From assembly GCA_902611475.1 (NCBI GenBank), contig CACLZW010000001.1, forward strand, positions 44,807 through 108,806: 64,000 nucleotides of DNA, in the 5' to 3' direction. Numbering within the stretch: the first letter of the stretch is position 1; each line of letters begins with the position of its first letter. A program made the position numbers and the translations under genes. This stretch comes from an uncultured Alphaproteobacteria bacterium (GTDB taxonomy: Bacteria > Pseudomonadota > Alphaproteobacteria > Rhodobacterales > Rhodobacteraceae). Of the stretch, positions 35,921 through 45,319 are shown piece after piece. The notes under the pieces were generated by a model. It did not search any database. It had not been told where the DNA came from and saw only the letters and a list, made by a program, of their open reading frames with translations.

Positions 35921-36962
35921 AGGCCAATTCTATCATGTTTAGGGCTAGAAAGAGAACTTTTCTAGCTTCAACATTGTACTCCATTGATTGATGTCTCAAA
36001 AGCGAAATTTGTGGATACAAATGAGCTGCTATAAGATTGATCTCATCTTTAACTGATTTTTTATTTACCAATAGATCGATTTCGTTTTTTGCAAGAGACG
36101 CAAGTAACTTTAAAAGAACACCAAACGCGGATTTATCAGGATCGTCGTTACCTAGGTATTGTTTGTTACCTGTTAACAATTTAATAGCTTTTCGTTTATT
36201 GAGGTTTGGTAGATCAAATAATAACTCCTTCATGCCATTAAAAAATTTTATATAATCTTTGTCTAGAAAGTTAAGAAGCTTTTTTACAGATCCATCGCAA
36301 GATGTCAGAGCACCAGTCCTCTTGATCAGATCAAAGTGATTTTCTTCTAATAAGCCCAAAGTTATATTCTGAAGGTCATCCTCACTCAGTCTTTGGAAGC
36401 TAATTTTTTGACATCTAGAAAGTATGGTTGGCAGGATAGATTGCTTGTTGTTTGAAACTAAAATAAATAGAGTATTTTTTGGTGGTTCTTCAAGCATTTT
36501 TAATAAGGAATTTGATGCAGAAATGTTTAGATCTTCTGTAGTATCAACTATGCAGACTTTGTATGAGTAGTCAGCTGAAGATAAATAGAATTTTCTACCG
36601 AGCTCTCGTATATCATCAATAGAAATATTCTTTTGATAAAGCTTCTTTTTGTCATCCCATTTTCTTTTGCACAAGAAAATATTCGTTACATGTAAGGAAG
36701 CATTTGGATTTCTTATATCTTTTTCAGAAAGATAACTCAGACCGTTTTTTTTTAAAACGTTAGTATTTGATAATACTTTTGCCACATTTAATGCAAGAGT
36801 AGCTTTACCGATCCCAACCGGTCCGTGAAAAAGCCACGCGTTAGGAATTTGGTTAGCCCTAATGCAATTAAGCAGAAACGCTATCTGTTCTTTATGCCCA
36901 AAAAGAAAGGAATTATCTCCATTTGACAGTCCTGTAAACTTATGATTTTCGTTTTCTTTCAT
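35904..36962 (-). CDS. holB: DNA polymerase III delta-prime subunit
   Basis: A 352-residue clamp-loader subunit. GPVGIGKATLALNVAK is the P-loop region, and LKMLEEPPKNTLFILVSNNKQSILPTILSRCQ with the SRC motif is highly characteristic. It loads the sliding clamp with the gamma/tau and delta subunits. The gene sits between tmk and tatD, as in many Alphaproteobacteria. Few of the zinc-binding cysteines are evident. Confidence 0.92.
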   Translation of the reverse strand: MKENENHKFTGLSNGDNSFLFGHKEQIAFLLNCIRANQIPNAWLFHGPVGIGKATLALNVAKVLSNTNVLKKNGLSYLSEKDIRNPNASLHVTNIFLCKRKWDDKKKLYQKNISIDDIRELGRKFYLSSADYSYKVCIVDTTEDLNISASNSLLKMLEEPPKNTLFILVSNNKQSILPTILSRCQKISFQRLSEDDLQNITLGLLEENHFDLIKRTGALTSCDGSVKKLLNFLDKDYIKFFNGMKELLFDLPNLNKRKAIKLLTGNKQYLGNDDPDKSAFGVLLKLLASLAKNEIDLLVNKKSVKDEINLIAAHLYPQISLLRHQSMEYNVEARKVLFLALNMIELAFEKYK

Positions 36963-36963
36963 A

Positions 36964-37581
36964 TCACTTAATTAGGGTCTCTATACTCTCGATTATTTGG
37001 GTTGCTACTTGCTGTGGCGAACTATTTCCGTCAACTATCTTTATTCTGTCACTATGTGTGTTTGCAATATCTAAAAAGTTTTGTCGTAGTTGGCGTTGAA
37101 AGTTAATTCCATAGTTTTCAAATCGATCTTCGTCAGTTGCCCGATTCAATGCACGTTCTAAAGCGATTTCAGGGTCCATATCAATCAGAAATGTTATGTC
37201 TGGATTAATACCTATAAGTTCAAATAATATTAGGCTCAATTTTTTAGCCTTAGGGCTTCGCATTCCTTGGTAAACTATTGTGCTATCCATGAATCGGTCA
37301 CATATAACAATTTTATTGTCTCGAATGGCTGGTTTAATAACTTTTTCGACATGATCATTTCTAGCAGCCATGAAAAGTAATGCTTCTGACTCTACTGACC
37401 ACTGAAAATTATTCTCTCTGAGAAGGATTTTTCTGATTTCATTCGCCCCTTCAGTCCCTCCTGGTTCCTCGGTCTTAACAAAAGATTTTTTCTGCTTTGC
37501 AAAGTGTTTTGAAAGAAGATTTATTTGAGTAGATTTTCCACAACCATCAATTCCTTCAAAACTAATAAAAATACCTTTCAT
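36964..37581 (-). CDS. tmk: Thymidylate kinase
   Basis: A 205-residue P-loop kinase converting dTMP to dTDP. The P-loop is FEGIDGCGKSTQINLL, the DRF motif is CDRFMDSTIVYQG, and the LID region is RATDEDRFE. Two bases separate it from holB and it overlaps the end of the carboxypeptidase gene by one base, so the three are one transcript. Length is usual. Confidence 0.95.
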   Translation of the reverse strand: MKGIFISFEGIDGCGKSTQINLLSKHFAKQKKSFVKTEEPGGTEGANEIRKILLRENNFQWSVESEALLFMAARNDHVEKVIKPAIRDNKIVICDRFMDSTIVYQGMRSPKAKKLSLILFELIGINPDITFLIDMDPEIALERALNRATDEDRFENYGINFQRQLRQNFLDIANTHSDRIKIVDGNSSPQQVATQIIESIETLIK

Positions 37582-38747
37582 TATTTAGATCCGAGTAAAG
37601 AGAAAAGTTTAGATTTCAAAGTATCCAGATTAGTTGACAATTTATTTGCCAAACCTCCTCTTTCTAAATCTTCACCAACTTCTATTGGAAAAATTAAATG
37701 TCTTTTCTCGACACCTGTTTCAGCGAGGGGGGCTGTTTTGATTGCTAAGTAACCATTTATTTTTTGCCCTTTCTTCAAAGGCGCTTCCAGTGGTTCTTTT
37801 AAAACAATTTGGATCTCAGTATCCTCTTTAGCATCAGAAGCAAGGAGTGTCCGAACATCGTTTGTCGCAGATATCTTCACCCTTTCCTTTTTACCTCTCC
37901 AAACGGGCGCTTCCAAAATGATAGAGTTCTTTTTAAAATATGTTTTCAACTTAAATTTCTTGAAAGCCCATGTCGCTATGCCTTTAGCCTCGCGTGCTCT
38001 TTGCTCAACTGAGTTAAGGCCGGTAATAACAAAAGTTACTCGTCTTTTGTCTTGTTTTACTGAAGCAATTAATCCATAACCAGCCTCCTCTGTATATCCG
38101 GTCTTCAACCCATCGGCACCAAGGTTCATGAAAAGTAGAGGATTTCTATTTTTTTGAGAAATATTATCCCAGGTAAACTCTAAATCATCAAATATTGTGT
38201 AATAGGAAGGATATTCTTCCCTTATTTTATTTGCCAAGGTAACAAGATCTTTGGATGACATTTTGTGTTCGGGGTCAGGCCAACCTGTTGAATTTGTAAA
38301 GTTTGAGCTTGTCAACCCAATTTCCTTCGCTCTTATGTTCATTAGTTCTGCAAAATTCGCTTCTGTTCCAGCTATTCCCTCGGCTAATACGATGCATGCA
38401 TCATTTCCCGATTGGATAATAACACCCTTAATTAGGTTTTTAATTGTGACGTATTCTCCTTCTCTGAGAAACATCTTAGACCCACCCTTTTTCCACGCTT
38501 TTTTCGATACTCTGAAAGTGTCAGCCAATTCTATTTTGCCTTCCTCCAAACTTTCAAATACCATCCATAGTGTCATCAATTTTGACATTGAGGCTGGAGG
38601 AATCGGTCGATCAATATCCTTAGAGAGTAAAACTTCACCAGTCGTGTTATCAACAACCAATGCTGTCTTAGCAGTCGTGGAAAACCCAAGAGCTATTGTA
38701 CTCCAGACACAAATTAGAAAAGTGGTAAAAATAAATAATTTTGCCAT
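37581..38747 (-). CDS. D-alanyl-D-alanine carboxypeptidase (peptidase S11)
   Basis: A 388-residue penicillin-binding protein 5/6-type enzyme that trims the terminal D-Ala of peptidoglycan stem peptides in the periplasm. N-terminal signal segment, then S53-x-x-K56 in ASMSKLM, S113-G-N115 in IQSGNDA and the K-T-G at about 215 in GLKTGYTEEAG. The C-terminal beta domain (VWRGKKERVKIS onward) is present. It heads the dac-tmk-holB-tatD run; the 92-base gap to the divergent CoA ligase should hold promoters for both. Confidence 0.93.
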   Translation of the reverse strand: MAKLFIFTTFLICVWSTIALGFSTTAKTALVVDNTTGEVLLSKDIDRPIPPASMSKLMTLWMVFESLEEGKIELADTFRVSKKAWKKGGSKMFLREGEYVTIKNLIKGVIIQSGNDACIVLAEGIAGTEANFAELMNIRAKEIGLTSSNFTNSTGWPDPEHKMSSKDLVTLANKIREEYPSYYTIFDDLEFTWDNISQKNRNPLLFMNLGADGLKTGYTEEAGYGLIASVKQDKRRVTFVITGLNSVEQRAREAKGIATWAFKKFKLKTYFKKNSIILEAPVWRGKKERVKISATNDVRTLLASDAKEDTEIQIVLKEPLEAPLKKGQKINGYLAIKTAPLAETGVEKRHLIFPIEVGEDLERGGLANKLSTNLDTLKSKLFSLLGSK

Positions 38748-38839
38748 AAATTGATTTCTTTAATTTTTTTTTCTCTATTATTATAAGCCTATAATAAATT
38801 ATAAATATTGCTTTTAATATTAAAATCGGAGTCTTAAAC

Positions 38840-40378
38840 ATGATTGATAATACCCATTTCGATATTTTAAATGTAATTGAGACCCATGGTATTTATCAAC
38901 CTGAGAAGCCAGCTATATGTTGTGGTGAAATAACGAGGCTGTGGAAAGATTTTAGCCAAAATATCAACAAGGTAGCAAATTTTTTTAAGAAAATGGGTGT
39001 TCATAAGGGAGATAATGTCGCCCTCTTAATAGGTAATCGGCCCGAAATACTTGAGCTAATTTTTGGTATAGTGAAAATGGGGGCGTGTGTTGTACCTCTT
39101 TCTGGCCTTTTAACTAAAGAACAAATAACTGTTTTAGTAAATAATAGTGATGCAAAATTATTTATCGTAGATAATGAACTCATAGATTTAGTCACTTCAG
39201 ATTTAGCGCAATTTAAAAATATTGACGAAGATAAGTTACTTTTTTTAAGCGGCGAGTTAGATTGTTGGGAAAAAATTTCCTCCGAAGAGAAAGAGTATGG
39301 TTTCGATTATAATTGCAAGCCAGAAGATAATTTTAATATTATTTATTCATCAGGAACAACTGGTGTTCCAAAAGGCATAGTTCAAACGCATAGAGCAAGA
39401 AGTCATTGGGCAACATCTAATGCGATCGAAATGTCGTTCAATTCAGAATGTAAGTCTCTAACTACAACAGCACTTTATTCAAATGGCACATGGCTAATGA
39501 TGCTTCCCACATTATTTGTCGGGGGCACCCTTCATGTTATGAATGGGTTTGATCCAAAAGCTTTTGTAGATTTGGTCCAGAGAGAAAGAATTACACATAC
39601 GTTCCTTGTTCCACCACAATTTAGTGCAATCTTATCTTTAGAAAACCTAGAAAAAGATAGTTTCAGTTCTTTAAAGACAATCTTGTCAGCAGGATCTCCG
39701 CTAAGGCTTGACGTAAAGGAAAATATTTTAACCTGTATGAGTGAAAACCTATTTGAGCTGTACGGATTTTCTGAAGGATTCGCTACAATGTTAAAACCTC
39801 ATGATCAAAGGAAAAAATTTGGTTCTGTTGGCACTCCCGTCTTAGGGTTTGAAATTAAAATTATTGATGAAAAAGGCAATGAGTGTTCTCCAAATGTAGC
39901 AGGTGAGATAGCGGGTTATGGAGCCGGAATGATGAAGGAATACTATAGTGAAGTCGAACTAACAAATAGCCTTATCTGGACTGATAATAGGGGTAGAAGT
40001 TTTATAAAATCTGGAGATATTGGTAGCTTGGATGAAGATGGGTTTTTGACCATCCTGGATAGAAAAAAAGATATGATAATATCGGGAGGCCTCAACGTAT
40101 TTCCCGTAGACATTGAAGAGGTGGTTGGCAAACACCCCGATATAAATGACGTTACAGTCATTGGCGTTCCTCATGAAAAATGGGGGGAAACGTGCGTAGC
40201 ACTTATTATTCCTAGGGATGGAGTAGAAATAGATTGCGATGAAATTAAAAATTGGTCAAATGAAAAGTTGGCCAAACATCAGAGATTGTATAAGGTTGAA
40301 ATTAGGGAGGAGTTTCCTAGAAATGCCTTGGGGAAAGTCTTGAAAAGAGTTCTAAGAGAGCCTTACTGGTCTCAGTGA
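38840..40378 (+). CDS. Class I AMP-forming acyl-CoA synthetase
   Basis: A 512-residue ANL-superfamily ligase. The ATP loop is IIYSSGTTGVPKGIVQTHRA, then ELYGFSEGF, the hinge KSGDIGSLDEDGFLTILDRKKDMI and the C-terminal catalytic Lys in RNALGKVLKR. It activates a carboxylic acid as an acyl-CoA; the chain type is not readable. It faces the thiolase-P450-OYE genes, and its 3' end overlaps that of the thiolase by seven bases. The ribosome site is GGAG. Confidence 0.9.
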   Translation: MIDNTHFDILNVIETHGIYQPEKPAICCGEITRLWKDFSQNINKVANFFKKMGVHKGDNVALLIGNRPEILELIFGIVKMGACVVPLSGLLTKEQITVLVNNSDAKLFIVDNELIDLVTSDLAQFKNIDEDKLLFLSGELDCWEKISSEEKEYGFDYNCKPEDNFNIIYSSGTTGVPKGIVQTHRARSHWATSNAIEMSFNSECKSLTTTALYSNGTWLMMLPTLFVGGTLHVMNGFDPKAFVDLVQRERITHTFLVPPQFSAILSLENLEKDSFSSLKTILSAGSPLRLDVKENILTCMSENLFELYGFSEGFATMLKPHDQRKKFGSVGTPVLGFEIKIIDEKGNECSPNVAGEIAGYGAGMMKEYYSEVELTNSLIWTDNRGRSFIKSGDIGSLDEDGFLTILDRKKDMIISGGLNVFPVDIEEVVGKHPDINDVTVIGVPHEKWGETCVALIIPRDGVEIDCDEIKNWSNEKLAKHQRLYKVEIREEFPRNALGKVLKRVLREPYWSQ

Positions 40379-41625
40379 GATCCTTCTAAAATTATTACAG
40401 AACACGCAGCCTCTTCAAAGCCAATTACGCCTCCACCATTTTCTGCAAGCCCAATCTTATTTCGTTCGCTTTGCCTTTTTCCTGCTTCTCCCCTTAGTTG
40501 CACAGCTAGTTCATGTATCATAGATAATCCAGTTGCACCTACAGGATGGCCCTTCGACACCAATCCTCCCGATAAGTTAACGGGTAATTTGCCGCCAAGT
40601 TGAGTATGACCTTCCTCAACAAATTTTCCTCCTGAACCAATCTCACAAAAACCAAGCATTTCAAGCTGATATATTTCACAAAACGACGTTGCGTCATGGA
40701 CTTCAACAAAATTAATATCTTTTGCTTCTAGATTAGCCTGTCTATAGGCCTTTTTTGCAGCCACTCTGGATAATCCTGTTTCTTGAGGGGTTCGGTATTT
40801 TCCACCGGAAAGTACACTTGCCCTGATTTTTATAGCCCTTTGTTGAATTTCTGTTGGAAAGTGTTTTAGACCTTTTTCGGAACAAATAAGAGCTGCTGCT
40901 GCTCCATCTCCAATGGGAGCACACATTGCCCTTGTTAGTGGATATGAAATTTCTCTATCTTTTAAAACATCCTCTACGCTTACTTCAAATTGATATTGAG
41001 CTTTTTCATTTAAGGAGCCATGAAAATGATTTTTCGAGGCAGCAAAAGCAATTTGCCTTTGAGTGGTTCCATAGGTCTTCATATGCCAGAGGGCCTGAAG
41101 ACCATACGTATCCATAAAAATTGTCCCTTTTTTATTTCCAGGGTCAAAAGGTTTCCCAAGTTCATTACCAATTGATTCATAAAATTCTAGCCAATCATTC
41201 CGATCAAATTGATCAATGCCTCCATCATATATTTCTTGAATTTTCTCCGGTTGATTTGGCTGATATATTTTCTCAACACCTATTGCTAAGGACACGTCCT
41301 CTGTTCCAGAAATAACATCTTTCCAAGCTCCATGAAATGCCATTGACCCTGTAGCACAACCTCCTTCTACATTGATAATGCCAACTCTTTCAGGGAATAG
41401 TTTTTTTTGCACCAGAGGAGTAAAGCAAACTTGACCTCTAATATTATTTTGTCCGAAGGTACCCATTCCACAATTACCAAACCATGCTTGTCCAATCATA
41501 TTACCCTTTTCTACTTTAGCTGATTTTAGTAAGTCGCAATAAACCTCCTCCGTAAGGCTTTTAAATGTCTGATCTGCTTTTTTCTCGAACTTGGTGCATG
41601 CGGTGGCAATGAGATAGGCTTCCAA
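40372..41625 (-). CDS. SCP2-type thiolase
   Basis: A 417-residue thiolase-fold enzyme. The nucleophilic Cys is C90 in NVEGGCATGSMAFHGA, and the His is in SGGLVSKGHPVGATG. The usual second Cys is replaced by ENGGGVIGFE near the end, as in sterol-carrier-protein-type thiolases. It probably cleaves or forms a 3-ketoacyl-CoA of an unusual, possibly branched or ring-bearing, acid. The start is a TTG with a strong AAGGAGG ribosome site. Confidence 0.88.
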   Translation of the reverse strand: MEAYLIATACTKFEKKADQTFKSLTEEVYCDLLKSAKVEKGNMIGQAWFGNCGMGTFGQNNIRGQVCFTPLVQKKLFPERVGIINVEGGCATGSMAFHGAWKDVISGTEDVSLAIGVEKIYQPNQPEKIQEIYDGGIDQFDRNDWLEFYESIGNELGKPFDPGNKKGTIFMDTYGLQALWHMKTYGTTQRQIAFAASKNHFHGSLNEKAQYQFEVSVEDVLKDREISYPLTRAMCAPIGDGAAAALICSEKGLKHFPTEIQQRAIKIRASVLSGGKYRTPQETGLSRVAAKKAYRQANLEAKDINFVEVHDATSFCEIYQLEMLGFCEIGSGGKFVEEGHTQLGGKLPVNLSGGLVSKGHPVGATGLSMIHELAVQLRGEAGKRQSERNKIGLAENGGGVIGFEEAACSVIILEGSH

Positions 41626-41639
41626 TTTATCCTCCTTTT

Positions 41640-42845
41640 TTAGCTTAAATTAACGTCCAACTTTTTAAGACCGCGGGGCACCATTGCATCAATCCATTCA
41701 AAGGAGTTCTCCGCTTTCAGTCTAGTTGTTGGATATTGCTTGAAGAAATTTAATATAGCGATACGTCCTTCCTCTCTGGCGAGGGCAGCACCAATACAAA
41801 GATGAGGACCATACCCAAATGTTAAATGCCTATTCGGTGAACGATCGATTTTAAAAACATCTGGTTTGTCAAAGATATTTTCGTCTCTGTTTGCACTAGA
41901 AACCATGGCAAACACTCTATCACCTTTTTTGAGTGTTTTATTATGAAGTTCATGTTCTTTTTCCACATTTCTTACGAGCGAGTTTGTTGGCCCGTCATAT
42001 CTCATTATTTCTTCTATGGTAAGATCAAGTAGATCCGGATTTTTAAGAAGTTTTGAAAGTTCTAATGGATTTTTAATCAGAGTGAGAATCCCGTTTGATA
42101 TAAGATTGGTTGTGGTTTCATGACCAGCAAATAAAATTAACATGCAAGTCGCAATCAACTCATCATCAGAAAACTTATCGTTTGCAACAGATGCATTTAT
42201 CAAATCCATTAGAAAACCCTCGGAAGGATTTGCTCTCCGCTCTTCAATAATTTCCCTAAAGAAAGAAACCATTTTTCTACATCCACGAGACGCTTTCTCA
42301 TACTTATGCTTATCATTCCTTGCGCCGCCAATAAATTTTGACATATCATCCGACCATGATTTAAATTCGTCTAGCATGTCTATTGGAACGCCTAGTAGAT
42401 GCATTATAGTAAGTGCGGGAATGGGAGACGCATAATGATTAACTAAATCAATTTCTCTCATATTTTTTAGTTTAGATAATGTGGCATCCGTTATAGCATT
42501 TATCTTTGGGTGCATTTCGTTAATAGATTTTCTTGTGAACGCAACCATCATTATCTTTCTCATTCTGGTATGATCAGGAGGATTTCTGAATGCAGCCCAT
42601 AGATTTAAATATTTTACAATTTCTGCCAATAGCTTTGCTTCCTTGGTAGGGAGTTTACTATAAAAGTTGTTTAACCTATCAACAGTAATATTATCACTAG
42701 AAAGTATAGATCTAACGTCGTCGTATCTCGTAATTATCCATGATTTCAATTTCGTGTGCCAGTGTATAGGATCTTCATTTCTAAGTGCCAAGAAATAGGG
42801 ATATGGATTAGCCAAAGTATTTGGATCAGATGGGTCGTAGTTCAT
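41640..42845 (-). CDS. Cytochrome P450
   Basis: A 401-residue soluble bacterial P450. The haem-binding loop is FGYGPHLCIGAAL with C350, the oxygen-activating I-helix motif is AGHETT (240-245), and ExxR is E279-x-x-R282. It lies between the thiolase and the Old-Yellow-Enzyme genes with an overlap to the latter of four bases, so the three probably act in one pathway. No ferredoxin or ferredoxin reductase is adjacent. The substrate is unknown. Confidence 0.93.
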   Translation of the reverse strand: MNYDPSDPNTLANPYPYFLALRNEDPIHWHTKLKSWIITRYDDVRSILSSDNITVDRLNNFYSKLPTKEAKLLAEIVKYLNLWAAFRNPPDHTRMRKIMMVAFTRKSINEMHPKINAITDATLSKLKNMREIDLVNHYASPIPALTIMHLLGVPIDMLDEFKSWSDDMSKFIGGARNDKHKYEKASRGCRKMVSFFREIIEERRANPSEGFLMDLINASVANDKFSDDELIATCMLILFAGHETTTNLISNGILTLIKNPLELSKLLKNPDLLDLTIEEIMRYDGPTNSLVRNVEKEHELHNKTLKKGDRVFAMVSSANRDENIFDKPDVFKIDRSPNRHLTFGYGPHLCIGAALAREEGRIAILNFFKQYPTTRLKAENSFEWIDAMVPRGLKKLDVNLS

Positions 42846-43924
42846 GCTGATTCACTTACAAAATTTTTCCAGGTAGCCATATAGTTGACAAATGTTTCTG
42901 ATAAACCTTCTTTCAAAAGATGATCCCTTGTAACAGGAGCAGAGTAGGGCTGAAAGTTTGATCCTTCAGCCTTAAGGCGGTTTGGAAATTGATGATCTAA
43001 AATTGCAGCTCTCCCTAAACAGAAAAAGTCAACACTATTATTTTGTAAAATTTCTATATCTTCATAAGAAAAAATCTTTCCTGCTACAGTTAATAGCTTT
43101 GAACCTCTGTCGATAGTGGTAAATAGTTTTAACAAGCTCTCACCTGTGAAAGGTCCATCATCGACCAATTTAAACGAATCCCAGAGTGAAATATCGATAA
43201 AATGAATATTATTATTTTCACAAAGTGTTTTATACAGTGTTATCATTTCGTTAGTATCTAAACCAAACCTTTCTGGAGAAATCCTCACACCAATCAGAAA
43301 GTTCGAGGAAGTCTTTTCTTTAATTTCCTTGATAATATCTATTAGAAACTTGGCTCTGTTTTTGAAAGAACCTCCATACTCGTCTTCTCTTCTATTGAAC
43401 TTTTTAGAAAGGAATTGACCAATGAGATAGCCGTGAGCAGCATGCAGCTCTATGCCATCATAGTTACATTGGTGTGCTCTAATGGCACATTCTACAAACG
43501 CCAATTTCATTTCTTCAATTTCTGCTATCGACATCTCTCTCGCAGACTTTTCTGAATTCATACTCGGACCTATTTTATCTCCTGAATAATTAATGTCTGC
43601 CCTTATCCCTGCATGGAAAATTTGTGCTATAGAAAGTGCCTCTAAATTGTGTAATCTCTCATTTAAACGATAGTGGCCATCTTCATGTCTAGGATCATAT
43701 ATGCCAAGTTGTCCTTTCCAACCAATTCCAGATTTTAACACTGGCATGGCGCATGTCATTATTATCCCAAAACCTCCCTCTGCCCTTTTTGTAAGCCAAA
43801 GAAACTCATCATCAGAAATTCTCCCTTGATCAGGACTTTGCATATTGGTGAGTGGTGCAAGCAGAAATTTATTTTTTGCTTTTACCCCGTTTGAAAACGT
43901 GAGTTCTTTAAATAATTGCTCCAT
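42842..43924 (-). CDS. NADH:flavin oxidoreductase / Old Yellow Enzyme family
   Basis: A 360-residue TIM-barrel FMN enzyme. AQIFHAGIRAD, GIELHAAHGYLIGQFLSKKFNRREDEYGG and GVRISPERFG are characteristic, and the Fe-S cysteine cluster of 2,4-dienoyl-CoA reductases is missing, so it is the single-domain OYE type. It would reduce an activated C=C bond using NAD(P)H. It is translationally coupled to the P450 gene. Confidence 0.9.
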   Translation of the reverse strand: MEQLFKELTFSNGVKAKNKFLLAPLTNMQSPDQGRISDDEFLWLTKRAEGGFGIIMTCAMPVLKSGIGWKGQLGIYDPRHEDGHYRLNERLHNLEALSIAQIFHAGIRADINYSGDKIGPSMNSEKSAREMSIAEIEEMKLAFVECAIRAHQCNYDGIELHAAHGYLIGQFLSKKFNRREDEYGGSFKNRAKFLIDIIKEIKEKTSSNFLIGVRISPERFGLDTNEMITLYKTLCENNNIHFIDISLWDSFKLVDDGPFTGESLLKLFTTIDRGSKLLTVAGKIFSYEDIEILQNNSVDFFCLGRAAILDHQFPNRLKAEGSNFQPYSAPVTRDHLLKEGLSETFVNYMATWKNFVSESA

Positions 43925-43968
43925 AGTTATATATTAAAACATACTTTCTTCTGATCAAAGGCCTATTA

Positions 43969-44544
43969 ATGCATTTAAAAAATTTATTGCGGTTTGAAAT
44001 TATATTAATTTTTTTTGCATTTTCTTTATTTGTAAATAACGTTTTTGCAAGTGAAAGATATACAATTGCAAATTCAAAAGCACTTAAATTTACCTACTTT
44101 GTGAGTGGCATTCCTTTATATGGTGAGTTTCATGTAGAAACATCACATTTTACTATCGATTTTACTGAAGAACAGCAATCTAAGTTTTACATTAAAGTAG
44201 ATGTCAGAAAAAGTACCGCAGGTTTTCCTTTGGCTACCAGCGCCATGTTAGGACAAAGTGTCTTAAATGCAAACAAATTTCCATTTATGGAGTTCAAAAG
44301 CACTAGTATTTCTAAAAAAGATAAGGGATATCGAGTAAGCGGCCTACTCGAACTGAAAGGAGTACAGAAAAATATTGTTATTATGGCTTTTACCAAAGAC
44401 AAATACAGAAAAAATGCAAAAACTCTTTTGTTTGAAATAATATCTTCTATTAACAGATATGATTTTGGCGCTAATGGATTCCCTTTTCTTGTTGGCAAGG
44501 AAATCAAATTAAATTCTAGTATCGAATTAAAAAGAGGGGATTAA
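43969..44544 (+). CDS. YceI-like periplasmic protein
   Basis: A 191-residue exported protein with an N-terminal signal (ILIFFAFSLFVNNVFASE) and the YceI beta-barrel features FTYFVSGIPLYGEFH, FPFMEFKSTSISKKDKGYRVSGLLELKGVQKNIVI. Family members bind polyisoprenoids such as ubiquinone-like chains. It starts 44 bases from the divergent OYE start and one base ahead of the nuclease-like gene. Confidence 0.85.
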   Translation: MHLKNLLRFEIILIFFAFSLFVNNVFASERYTIANSKALKFTYFVSGIPLYGEFHVETSHFTIDFTEEQQSKFYIKVDVRKSTAGFPLATSAMLGQSVLNANKFPFMEFKSTSISKKDKGYRVSGLLELKGVQKNIVIMAFTKDKYRKNAKTLLFEIISSINRYDFGANGFPFLVGKEIKLNSSIELKRGD

Positions 44545-44545
44545 T

Positions 44546-45319
44546 ATGGCGAGGCATCGTGGAAAATTTGATAAAAATAAGGTTGAGCCCTATGAACTAA
44601 GTAGAAGCAGAATTGAAAACTTTGTTAAATGTAAAGCTTGTTTTTATATGGAACAAGTGGAGGGTATAAAGTTCCCTTCTATGCCGGGGTTCAATATAAA
44701 TGAGGCTACTGATATATTGCTTAAAAGAGATTTTGATAAATACAGAGAAATTGGAGAGCCTCATCCATTTTTGGTTGCCAAAGAACGAGACTTTCTCATT
44801 CCCTTCTCTCATGAACACTTTGAATTATGGACGCAAAGCTTGCATTTTGGAGCAAAAGATAGGCTTAACTTTGTAGATCCTAAAACAAATCTTAAAGTTG
44901 GTGGTGGTCTCGATGACGTTTGGTTAAATATTAACACCAATTGTTTGCATATAGTTGATTATAAAAGTACGTCGCAAAAATCAGATAAAGGGCCTATTAC
45001 ATTAGATGATCCCTGGAAAGCATCTTATAAAAGGCAAATGGACCTCTATGTCTGGGTTTTAAGAAAAAAAGGCTTTCATGTTGATGATGTGGGTTACTTC
45101 CTATATTGCGACGGGGATAGGTTTAGTGACTATAATTTTTTATCAAGTACTGCCGCATCCATGAATTTTAAGATAACTTTAATTGAATACAAAACTAACG
45201 ACACCTGGATAGAGCCGACCTTGCAAGATATTAGCGAGTGTTTGAACGAGAGCAAAAGACCGCTGCATTCAGACTATTGTGAATATGGAAAATTTCTTAC
45301 TCAAAGTTTAAATCAATGA
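44546..45319 (+). CDS. PD-(D/E)XK nuclease superfamily protein, RecB/Cas4-like
   Basis: A 257-residue protein. LSRSRIENFVKCKACFYMEQV is the start of PDDEXK_1-type domains; GGGLDDVWLN and LHIVDYKSTS give the acidic residues and Lys of the catalytic core (D123/D124, D138-x-K140), and YKRQMDLYVWVLR gives the downstream Gln-x3-Tyr. C29, C32, C232 and C245 could hold an iron-sulfur cluster as in Cas4 or AddB. No CRISPR or recombination gene is nearby. A GAGGGG ribosome site is present. Confidence 0.75.
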   Translation: MARHRGKFDKNKVEPYELSRSRIENFVKCKACFYMEQVEGIKFPSMPGFNINEATDILLKRDFDKYREIGEPHPFLVAKERDFLIPFSHEHFELWTQSLHFGAKDRLNFVDPKTNLKVGGGLDDVWLNINTNCLHIVDYKSTSQKSDKGPITLDDPWKASYKRQMDLYVWVLRKKGFHVDDVGYFLYCDGDRFSDYNFLSSTAASMNFKITLIEYKTNDTWIEPTLQDISECLNESKRPLHSDYCEYGKFLTQSLNQ

